NCBI GenBank assembly: GCA_964610045.1
Contig: CAZSUN010000006.1
Coordinates: 1-64,000 of the forward strand
Source of the DNA: JACCYX01 sp964610045
GTDB taxonomy: Bacteria > Chloroflexota > Chloroflexia > Thermomicrobiales > UBA6265
DNA: 64,000 nucleotides
Direction: 5' to 3'
Shown: positions 57,269 to 64,000 of the stretch, one piece after another
Layout: every line of letters starts with the position of its first letter
Numbering within the stretch: position 1 is the first letter of the stretch
Program-made: the position numbers and the translations under genes
The notes under the pieces: model-generated
The model's database searches: none
The model's input: the letters and a program-made list of their open reading frames with translations, nothing else
What the model was told of the DNA's origin: nothing

Positions 57269-58594
57269 TGCAGGTTGCAGATCCTCGATCATGAGTTTGG
57301 CCACGTCTTCACCGAGACGCACGCTGTAGTTCGTCCCGCGGTCTTCGGGATAGATCTGGGTCGTGTTCGCGAGGTACAGGTTGGGAAGTGGAGTGCGAAG
57401 TTCCGGCACCTGCTCGGAGTAGCGCATCGGGATGATCGGTTGTGCGGCCCGCTCCCGGAAGACCCAGGTGTTCTTCACCCATGAGCGGTCGAAATCCGGG
57501 TTGATTCGCTTGAGATGGGGAAGGTACTCCTCGATCAGTGCATCGTCGTCGAGCGTGAAAAACGGGTCGTCCACTTCGAGGTACTTGCTCAGGTAGACGA
57601 ACCGTTTCCCCTCGTAGTGATCGGGTGAGACAAAGTTCGTGTGCTCGATTACGCCGGTGAACGGCAACGCATCGTCGGCGATGTTGAGCCAGTAGATACC
57701 GGTCAATGGTCGATCGAGTTCGAGGATCGCAACCACCGCTGCTTCGTAGGTGAGCGCATCGAGTTTGCGGCGATATTCGTCCGGCATCGAAGGAGCGAGG
57801 CGCTGGAAGACGTGCGACGGCACCGTGGCCAGCACGGCGTCGACCTCCACCGATGACTCCTGGCCTTCCTGGTCGATCGACCATCGCCCGCCTGGCAGCG
57901 GTGCCAGGCTGCTGGTGCCGTTGCGGACGATCTGGACACCCGCTTCCTCGCAGGCAGAGACGAGGGCATCCACCATCACCTGGAAACTCCCGTCGAAGTA
58001 GCCCAGCTTCTCCTGATCGAGCGGGGACCGGCGGGAAGTCGTGCGCAGCCAGATCTTTCCCCAGAACCACACCATTGGCACCTGGTCGTGGTAGCGGCCG
58101 AACTTGGCCCGGAGTTGCGCGCCTAGTGTCCGGTCGTAGGCTCGCTTGCCAAGCGCGCGGGTCAACCAGTCGTGGGCGGTAACGGTTTCGTACTTCTTCC
58201 AGTCCCGCACGCGCTGAAGGTAGGCTGTGACGATCCCGAGTCGAACCCGGTCCACAAATGGAATGGTTCCCAGCCTCAAGAGATCCAGGGCGCCGTTGAG
58301 CGGGTAGATCCTGCCAGCGGAGTAGTACCCCACGTTGGATGGCAGCCACATCAAGCGATCGCCGATGCCGACCTCATCCGCCAGCGCGGCGATCGACGTA
58401 TCGCTCTGGAAGAGATGATGGTAGAAGATTTCCAGCCTGGTACCTGCGACCTCGAAGGTCGCAGCCTGCCCGCCGAGCCGGCCCTTTTCCCAGAGCACGA
58501 CCTCGAAACCGGCCTGGGCGAGCCGCAGGGCTGCGGTCAGACCGGCAAAGCCACCCCCGATGATGGCGATTCGTTTCGGCGTCGGACGGCTCAT
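57257..58594 (-). CDS. FAD-dependent amine oxidase/protoporphyrinogen oxidase-like protein
   Basis: The 445-residue flavoprotein starts with the Rossmann motif RIAIIGGGFAGLTAALRLAQAGFEVVLWEKGRLGGQAATFEVAG and ends with the FAD-binding LYLANTTQIYPEDRGTNYSVRLGEDVAKLM. The arrangement is that of the NAD(P)-binding/amine oxidase superfamily, including protoporphyrinogen oxidase and UDP-galactopyranose mutase-like or sugar-linked oxidoreductases. YHHLFQSD and the R-x-K-F-G-R-Y-H motif suggest a subfamily with a lipid- or sugar-type substrate, not identified. ATG 58594 has GAGG nine bases upstream. It follows hppA. Confidence 0.82.
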   Translation of the reverse strand: MSRPTPKRIAIIGGGFAGLTAALRLAQAGFEVVLWEKGRLGGQAATFEVAGTRLEIFYHHLFQSDTSIAALADEVGIGDRLMWLPSNVGYYSAGRIYPLNGALDLLRLGTIPFVDRVRLGIVTAYLQRVRDWKKYETVTAHDWLTRALGKRAYDRTLGAQLRAKFGRYHDQVPMVWFWGKIWLRTTSRRSPLDQEKLGYFDGSFQVMVDALVSACEEAGVQIVRNGTSSLAPLPGGRWSIDQEGQESSVEVDAVLATVPSHVFQRLAPSMPDEYRRKLDALTYEAAVVAILELDRPLTGIYWLNIADDALPFTGVIEHTNFVSPDHYEGKRFVYLSKYLEVDDPFFTLDDDALIEEYLPHLKRINPDFDRSWVKNTWVFRERAAQPIIPMRYSEQVPELRTPLPNLYLANTTQIYPEDRGTNYSVRLGEDVAKLMIEDLQPASGA

Positions 58595-58620
58595 GACTCG
58601 AACCTCGATGATCTGGCGGC

Positions 58621-58652
58621 ATGAAGGGCGAGCCATCAGGCTCGCCCTTCAT
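58621..58652 (-). terminator. 14-bp hairpin after hppA
   Basis: ATGAAGGGCGAGCC (58621-58634) and its exact complement (58639-58652) surround four bases. It lies 22 bases after the hppA stop on the minus strand and before the FAD oxidoreductase start, so it probably ends or attenuates the hppA transcript. Confidence 0.7.
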
Positions 58653-58674
58653 CTGCGAAATCTGGAAACCGTCT

Positions 58675-60879
58675 CTAGACGAAGAGTGGAGAGAGTACCA
58701 GGGTGATGGTCGCGAGCAACTTGATCAGGACGTGGAGGGACGGGCCCGCTGTGTCCTTCCAGGGATCGCCGACCGTGTCACCGACCACAGCCGCTGAATG
58801 GGCGTCGGATCCCTTGCCGAGGACGTTGCCATCGGCGTCTTTCAGATGCCCCGCCTCGATGTACTTCTTGGCATTGTCCCAGGCGCCACCGCCATTATTG
58901 AGCACGATGGCCATCAGCACGCCGGTAATCGTCCCGACCATCAGCATGCCAGCCGCGGCTTCCCACTTGAGGATGACGCCAACCAGGATCGGGACAACGA
59001 CCGCCAGCGCACCAGGCAGGATCATCTCCCGCAGCGCGCTGCGGACCGAGATGTCGACGCAGCGGCGGTAGTCAGGAATGCTGGTGCCCGCCATGATGCC
59101 GGGATCGGCCCGGAATTGCCGGCGCACCTCGTCGATCATGGCTCCCGCTGCCCGGCCAACCGCCCGGATCGCGAAGGAGGAGAACACGAAGACCAGTGTC
59201 GCGCCGAGCAGACCACCGACGAATACCTTGGGCTCAGCAAGGTTGACGACCCGGACGATCGTCTCTTCGCTGAACCGGGCCACCTCGTCAAGGAATGCCG
59301 AGAAGAGGAGGAACGCCGCCAGCGACGCGGTACCGACCGCGTAGCCCTTGGTCAGCGCCTTGGTGGTGTTGCCAACGGAATCGAGCTCGTCGGTGACGTC
59401 GCGGATTTCTTCCGGCGCATTGCTCATTTCGACGATGCCGCCGGCGTTGTCCGTGATCGGGCCGAACGTGTCCATCGCCAGGATGTAGGCCGCGGTCATG
59501 AGCATGCCCATGGTTGCCACGGCGGTGCCGAAGATACCCGCAGAGACGGCGGGATCGACCAGGACGAACGCATCCGGGTTGAGCGCGATGTCCTTGAAGG
59601 CATCGACCTGCTGTCCGAGCCAGTACGACGACAGGAGCGCGATGCTGATCGTGATGGCCGGAAGTCCGGTCGTCTCGAAACCAACCGAGATGCCGGAAAT
59701 GATGTTGGTTGCGGGTCCGGTCTTCGACGCCTCGGCGATTTCCTTGACGGGACGCCAGGAGCCGGCGGTGTAGTACTGCGTGATGTATACGAAGGCGAAC
59801 GACGTCAGGATACCAACGACGCCGCACAAGGCGAACTGCCACTGGCCTTCCGGCAGCATGATGAAACAGATGAGCCCGAGGAAGACCAACGAGAGCCCGG
59901 CCGTGACGTAGAAACCCTTGTTGAGTTCGCCCATCGGGTCCTTGACGTAATTGGCCGGCCGCACGAACCAGACACCCACCATCGACGACAGGAGACCGAA
60001 TGCGCCGACGACGAGCGGGAAGAAAATCCAGGCGATATCCCGGGACTCTGGATCACCACCCGACGCATGGAAGAGCGCGACTCCGAGGATCATCGCACCG
60101 ATGATTTCGGCGGTGGACGACTCGAAAATGTCGGCCCCGCGCCCGGCGCAGTCGCCAACGTTGTCTCCAACGAGATCGGCGATCACGGCGGGATTGCGAG
60201 GGTCGTCTTCCGGGATTCCGGCTTCGACCTTGCCGACGAGGTCCGCCCCGACATCCGCCGCCTTGGTGTAGATACCGCCACCGAGTTGCGCGAAGAGGGC
60301 GACGAAACTGGCGCCAAAGGCGAATCCGACGATCCAGAATGGTGTTTCGGCCACCGTCGCCATTTCGCCATCAGCGAATTGGTAGACGATGCCGTACACC
60401 GTCAGGACGCCGAGAAGTCCAAGAGCCATCACCAGGAACCCGGATACCGCGCCGCCACGGAGGGCGACCGTCAGCGCTGGGCCAATCCCGACCTTCGCTG
60501 CGGCAGCCGTGCGGATGTTGCTGCGCACGGCAACGTACATCCCGATAAAGCCGGCCAATCCCGAGAGCAGCGCACCGGCAAGGAACGAAAGGGCGGTGAT
60601 GACGCCCCGCTCCATCTGGTGACTCTTCTCGAAGAGTCCAACCAACGTCCCCATCACCACCGACACGACGATCGCCAGGGCGAAAATCGTGCGGTACTGG
60701 CGATTGAGGTAGGCAATCGCTCCCTCGAAGATGCGGCCCGCAATATCCTGCATCTCCTGGGTACCCTGGTCGCGCGCGAGCACGTCCTTCGCCAGGTAGG
60801 CAGCAAAACCAACTGCAAGCAGGCCGAAAACCACGACCGGCAATGCATACAGGAACATTTCCAACGCTCGATCCCCCAT
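58675..60879 (-). CDS. hppA: Membrane-bound proton-translocating pyrophosphatase
   Basis: The 734-residue protein has about sixteen helices and hydrolyses cytoplasmic pyrophosphate to pump protons. Family motifs are GGGIYTKAADVGADLVGKVEAGIPEDDPRNPAVIADLVGDNVGD, ITDNAGGIVEMSN and GDTVGDPWKDTAGPSLHVLIKL. The helix reading VGNTTKALTKGYAVGTASLAAF has Lys where K+-dependent pumps have Ala, so the K+-independent H+ type is expected. It may work with the PPi-type phosphofructokinase to conserve energy. ATG 60879 has only GGTGG upstream; an ATG at 60858 is possible. Confidence 0.95.
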   Translation of the reverse strand: MGDRALEMFLYALPVVVFGLLAVGFAAYLAKDVLARDQGTQEMQDIAGRIFEGAIAYLNRQYRTIFALAIVVSVVMGTLVGLFEKSHQMERGVITALSFLAGALLSGLAGFIGMYVAVRSNIRTAAAAKVGIGPALTVALRGGAVSGFLVMALGLLGVLTVYGIVYQFADGEMATVAETPFWIVGFAFGASFVALFAQLGGGIYTKAADVGADLVGKVEAGIPEDDPRNPAVIADLVGDNVGDCAGRGADIFESSTAEIIGAMILGVALFHASGGDPESRDIAWIFFPLVVGAFGLLSSMVGVWFVRPANYVKDPMGELNKGFYVTAGLSLVFLGLICFIMLPEGQWQFALCGVVGILTSFAFVYITQYYTAGSWRPVKEIAEASKTGPATNIISGISVGFETTGLPAITISIALLSSYWLGQQVDAFKDIALNPDAFVLVDPAVSAGIFGTAVATMGMLMTAAYILAMDTFGPITDNAGGIVEMSNAPEEIRDVTDELDSVGNTTKALTKGYAVGTASLAAFLLFSAFLDEVARFSEETIVRVVNLAEPKVFVGGLLGATLVFVFSSFAIRAVGRAAGAMIDEVRRQFRADPGIMAGTSIPDYRRCVDISVRSALREMILPGALAVVVPILVGVILKWEAAAGMLMVGTITGVLMAIVLNNGGGAWDNAKKYIEAGHLKDADGNVLGKGSDAHSAAVVGDTVGDPWKDTAGPSLHVLIKLLATITLVLSPLFV

Positions 60880-60910
60880 CCACCGATGTGGAGTAACCCT
60901 ACGTGCAGTA

Positions 60911-60930
60911 CCTGTTGAAAGAGCAACAGG
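60911..60930 (-). promoter_or_regulatory. Small hairpin upstream of hppA
   Basis: CCTGTTG and CAACAGG pair perfectly around AAAGAG, 32 bases upstream of the hppA start. It could be the end of the secF transcript or part of the hppA leader; there is no T-run. Confidence 0.35.
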
Positions 60931-61063
60931 CTCCTCGGGAATCAGAAAGAATCGCGGTCAGCTGGGAAACGCACACCCACCTGCTCGCGATGCGTAATCC
61001 TACCATGTGGTTCATTCCAGGGAACCATGCGGTCGTGGGAGTCCAGTCCACCCCTGGTCGCGT

Positions 61064-62023
61064 TCACGACTGGCCGGACGGTTCTGGCGACGGTGACCGG
61101 CCAAGGTGGATGATGCGCTGGAAAACTCCCTGGATTTCGCCCTTTTCCCACGAAATCAGCAACTGGCTGGCGTTGAAAATGGAGGAGTATGTGCCAGCAA
61201 CAACACCGACGAGGAGCGCAAGCACGAATTCCCGCGTTGTCGAACCGCCGAACAGGAGGAGCGCGAGCAGGGTGAGGACGACCGTCACCGATGTGTTCAG
61301 AGACCGCACGATCGTTTGCGCGATCGAGTAATTCACCACCTCTTCGAAGTCACCGATGCTCTGGTTGCGCAGGTTTTCCCGGATGCGGTCGAACACGACG
61401 ATGGTGTCGTGGACGGAAAAGCCGATGACTGTGAGCAATGCCGTGATGAAGAGGGCATCGACCTCCACGTCCGCAAAGTGACCCAGGATCGCGAACAGGC
61501 CCAGCACGAGCAGCGCGTCGTGCAGCATCGCCACGATCGCGCACACCCCGTACAGGATCGGGTTCTGGGTATTCCGGAAAGCCCAGGCGATATAGAGCAG
61601 GATGCCGATGGCCGCCGCGCCGACCGCCAGTACCGACCGGTTGCGGATCGAGTTGCCGATGGATGCGCCAACCGTTTCCAGCGACTCACCGCCCGGCACA
61701 AGTTCGCCGAGCGATCCCAGTGCGGTTGTGAGCTGCTGCTTCTCATCCGATCCCTGGGCCAGTTCCTTCATCCGGATCAGGTAGCGGTGCTCGTCTCCAC
61801 TGCCAACCTGCTGGACGGTCGCCTCGGTTCGCCCGTTCTCGGCCAGCACTCTGGTGATGTCTTCGGTGTTGACATCGGTCGTGTACTGAATCTCCCAGGC
61901 CGAACCGCCGGTGAAATCGATGCCGAACTGGAGGCCCCAGACGATCAGGGCGAAGATGCTCGGTACGAGCAACAAACCCGAGATCGCGTACCAGAGGTTT
62001 CGTTTGCCTGCAAGGTGTTCCAT
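61064..62023 (-). CDS. secF: Protein export membrane protein SecF
   Basis: The 319-residue protein has six membrane segments and SecF hallmarks: WGLQFGIDFTGGSAWEIQYT in the first extracytoplasmic loop, then FVLALLVGVVAGTYSSIFNASQLL and VIGFSVHDTIVVFDRIRENLR. With SecD it uses the proton gradient to pull proteins through SecYEG. It lies 27 bases downstream of secD on the same strand, in a coupled pair. Confidence 0.96.
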   Translation of the reverse strand: MEHLAGKRNLWYAISGLLLVPSIFALIVWGLQFGIDFTGGSAWEIQYTTDVNTEDITRVLAENGRTEATVQQVGSGDEHRYLIRMKELAQGSDEKQQLTTALGSLGELVPGGESLETVGASIGNSIRNRSVLAVGAAAIGILLYIAWAFRNTQNPILYGVCAIVAMLHDALLVLGLFAILGHFADVEVDALFITALLTVIGFSVHDTIVVFDRIRENLRNQSIGDFEEVVNYSIAQTIVRSLNTSVTVVLTLLALLLFGGSTTREFVLALLVGVVAGTYSSIFNASQLLISWEKGEIQGVFQRIIHLGRSPSPEPSGQS

Positions 62024-62050
62024 GAGGTTCAGGCTCCTGTGACCGGTCGG

Positions 62051-63475
62051 CTACCGAGCCTGGCCAGTGTTCGCGGCAACGATCTCGAGATCCTGGCGTC
62101 CGAGACCAAGCAGCCAACCACTCTTGATTGCCCCAAGGTCGACCAACGCCCGCAGGAGCGTCCTCGTCACGGTGATGGCGGAGAACATGCTGACGGCGAC
62201 ACCGACGAAGAGGGTGAGGGCGAACCCGGTGATGATCGAAGCGCCGGTGTAGTTCCCGAACCAGTAGAGGATGAAGCAGGTGATCATGGTTGAGATGTTG
62301 GAGTCGCGAATGGATGGCCAGGCGTGGTCGAATCCTGCCTCGATGCTGCGCGAGAGACCCCGGCCGTTCCGCAACTCCTCTTTCATACGGGAGAAAATGA
62401 GGACATTGGCGTCCACTGCCATACCGATCGAGAGGATGAATCCTGCGATACCGGGAAGTGTCAGCGTGACCGGTATCAGCTTGAACAACGCCAGCGTGAT
62501 GAGGGTATAGATCATGAGGGCGATCACCGACAGCACACCCGGCAACCGGTAGTAGATGATCATGAACAAGGCAACCATCGAGAGACCCACGATACCGGCG
62601 ATCAGGCTGCGATCGAGTGAGTCGGACCCAAGCGATGGTCCCACTGTCCGGCTGGAGACCACCACGAGCGGTACGCCGAGCGAACCGGCTTTGAGCTGGG
62701 TTGCGAGGTTCTGGGCTTCGGTCGCCGTCATGCCGTCAATGGTGCCGGTGCCGGAAATGGTATTCCGGATCGAGGGTGAGGAGATGACGGTCTTGTCGAC
62801 AACGATGGACATCGGTTGTCCGATATTGTCCCGCGTGAAGTTGTAAAACGTCTCTGTCGCCGAATCGGAGAGTTCGAACACGACGAGCGGCTGTCCGGTC
62901 TGTGGATCGCGGCCGACGTAGGCATCGGTGATGTCGCTGCCGCTGATGATGGTCTGGTACACGGGACTGTTGGGGTCGGGAGTTGGTTGGGTCGGCTCGG
63001 CAGCTGCGCCGGGGGTTGCTGCGGTGGGAGAGCCGTCTGCGTCGACCGTCCCCAGTGAAGTGTTGACGACAGTGCCGGTAGTCAGAGAGACACCGTTGGT
63101 GTCGATGATCTCAAGCAGCGCTGTTTCCTTCAGGACCTCAATGGCCTGGTCCGGATCGTCGATTCCCGGCAACTCGACCACGATCTGGTCGTTCCCGCGT
63201 GTCTGGATCAGTGGCTCACTGACACCCAGTCCATTGACGCGCCGCTCGATCGTATCCCTGGTCCCTTCCAGGGTCGCACTGTCCACCGATCCACCGCCGG
63301 GAGGACGAGCCTCGAGCGTCACCTGGAGGCCGCCCTGGAGATCCAGTCCTTGCCGGATCGGGTGATCGGATTTGTAGCCGCCGAAGTCAAGCGTCGTGGA
63401 CGGTATGGCAATCCAGCCTGCAACGATCGTGATGATGGCGATGAGCACAAGCATGCGCAAGGTGGAACGACGCAC
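62051..63475 (-). CDS. secD: Protein export membrane protein SecD
   Basis: The 474-residue protein has an N-terminal helix, the large P1-like extracytoplasmic domain (about 30-270) with DLQGGLQVTLEA, RRVNGLGVSEPLIQTRGNDQIVVELPGIDD, and five C-terminal helices including AGFILSIGMAVDANVLIFSRMKEELRNG. An acidic and proline-rich insertion (TPGAAAEPTQPTPDPNSP) lies in the P1 region. It precedes secF by 27 bases; a yajC gene is not in the window. Confidence 0.95.
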   Translation of the reverse strand: MRRSTLRMLVLIAIITIVAGWIAIPSTTLDFGGYKSDHPIRQGLDLQGGLQVTLEARPPGGGSVDSATLEGTRDTIERRVNGLGVSEPLIQTRGNDQIVVELPGIDDPDQAIEVLKETALLEIIDTNGVSLTTGTVVNTSLGTVDADGSPTAATPGAAAEPTQPTPDPNSPVYQTIISGSDITDAYVGRDPQTGQPLVVFELSDSATETFYNFTRDNIGQPMSIVVDKTVISSPSIRNTISGTGTIDGMTATEAQNLATQLKAGSLGVPLVVVSSRTVGPSLGSDSLDRSLIAGIVGLSMVALFMIIYYRLPGVLSVIALMIYTLITLALFKLIPVTLTLPGIAGFILSIGMAVDANVLIFSRMKEELRNGRGLSRSIEAGFDHAWPSIRDSNISTMITCFILYWFGNYTGASIITGFALTLFVGVAVSMFSAITVTRTLLRALVDLGAIKSGWLLGLGRQDLEIVAANTGQAR

Positions 63476-63598
63476 TGGTCAACTCCGGAAACTGTCGAGC
63501 ATGGGGTACGGAGTCCAGCGTAACCCGACCTCGGGTCAGGCGCCAGTGGACAATGGACGTCCGCAGGGTTTGGCCCGCGCATACTCTATCACGACCGT

Positions 63599-64000
63599 TC
63601 ATCCCGCACCGGTGATGCGCGGGCAGGCTGCATCACCCTGACCCGCCTGGTAGTAGCCGGATTCGATGATCTTGCGACGAACGGCCTCCGGCACCAGGTA
63701 CCGGATCGACCTGCCGGCGGCGACCCGATGCCGGATTTCCGTCGATGAAACGGCGCTCAGTGGTGCGTCGATCACATCCAGGCGCTCGCGCAAGCCTGGA
63801 ACCCGGTCAACTGCTGGCCCATCGATCGGTACTCCGGGTCGGGGCACCGCCACGATTCTCGCGAGATCCAGGATTCGGTCCGGTCGAGACCAGGAATGAA
63901 AATCCGAGAGCGAATCAGCGCCAAGGACGAAGTGGAACGCCGCATTGGGCCACTCGTCGTGACACCGTTCGAGCAGGCGCCACGTATACGATGGACCCGG
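63599..64000 (-). CDS. nadD: Nicotinate-nucleotide adenylyltransferase (5' end outside window)
   Basis: The frame runs off the right end; 133 C-terminal residues are present. The visible part has GPSYTWRLLERCHDEWPNAAFHFVLGADSLSDFHSWSRPDRILDLARIVAVPRPG and SSTEIRHRVAAGRSIRYLVPEAVRRKIIESG, typical of NadD, which adenylates nicotinate mononucleotide in NAD synthesis. The SSTEIR segment is the second nucleotide-binding motif; the first (GGTFDPxHxGH) lies outside. The C-terminal tail of 15 residues is not conserved. It is upstream of secD on the same strand. Confidence 0.93.
   Translation of the reverse strand, partial: PGPSYTWRLLERCHDEWPNAAFHFVLGADSLSDFHSWSRPDRILDLARIVAVPRPGVPIDGPAVDRVPGLRERLDVIDAPLSAVSSTEIRHRVAAGRSIRYLVPEAVRRKIIESGYYQAGQGDAACPRITGAG

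Noticed and set aside
58798..60918. Long open frame (706 codons) antisense to hppA
   Set aside because: Same GC-bias effect; the translation is rich in Arg, Asp, His and Gly with no domain, while hppA is unambiguous.
1..64000. tRNA, rRNA, CRISPR arrays, insertion sequences, phage or plasmid genes
   Set aside because: I found no cloverleaf-like GTTCRAANYC context with matching arms, no regularly spaced repeats, no transposase, integrase or phage genes. Without tools I could miss a short or degenerate one.

Overview
The window is a 64 kb piece of a high-GC bacterial chromosome with ordinary housekeeping and accessory gene content. It carries no phage, insertion sequence, CRISPR array, rRNA or tRNA that I could see. 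Several features together suggest a Chloroflexota organism near Thermomicrobia (inference): Tat-type signals on substrate-binding proteins, a DUF951 protein beside YbaB, a small protein with a four-cysteine CP...RC...YC...C motif, an archaeal-type AspRS, and an IleRS with a swapped HIGH motif. An LPXTG protein beside a sortase argues for a monoderm-style envelope.

Layout. 1-9.5 kb: PPK2 polyphosphate kinase, a SHOCT/DUF6325 pair, a SulP transporter, a PLD-family enzyme, an HD phosphohydrolase, proline dehydrogenase and a LuxR-type HTH protein. 9.9-12.2 kb: DUF1232, a four-Cys protein, a hypothetical and a CYTH protein. 12.3-16.6 kb: a 1078-residue LPXTG surface protein built from seven four-cysteine repeats, followed by a Tat-signal sortase with an SH3 tail. 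16.7-22.7 kb: a metal/siderophore ABC operon with two paralogous binding proteins, two FecCD permeases and one polypeptide holding two complete ATPase domains. 22.7-28.9 kb: aspS behind a T-box, then a LacI regulator with operators and a sugar ABC importer lacking its own ATPase. 28.9-33.7 kb: PadR with a CorC/HlyC-type membrane protein, a winged-helix regulator, PPi-type phosphofructokinase and DUF2171. 33.7-38.9 kb: a Trp T-box and trpEGDCF without trpBA. 38.9-48.8 kb: a hypothetical, ArsR-DUF2087 with a clear operator, ychF, ileS with a structured leader, PAP2, DUF2085, NERD-like and holB. 48.8-57.3 kb: DUF4242-like, a lone molybdenum hydroxylase large subunit, recN, ybaB, DUF951, MFS, pyrB and an MBL-fold hydrolase. 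57.3-64 kb: FAD oxidoreductase, H+-pyrophosphatase, secF, secD and the C-terminal part of nadD.

The most distinctive points are the sortase with its cysteine-rich repeat substrate, the fused double ATPase of the metal importer and the nested hairpin over that operon's first ribosome-binding site. Also notable are two T-box riboswitches (Asp and Trp) of matching architecture, the GVHH IleRS, and a recurring habit of placing long perfect hairpins inside the last coding bases of genes. Several enzymes tie into pyrophosphate or polyphosphate (PPK2, PPi-type PFK, H+-PPase, CYTH), but they are not clustered. Starts were chosen from visible Shine-Dalgarno sequences; GTG and TTG starts are common here.
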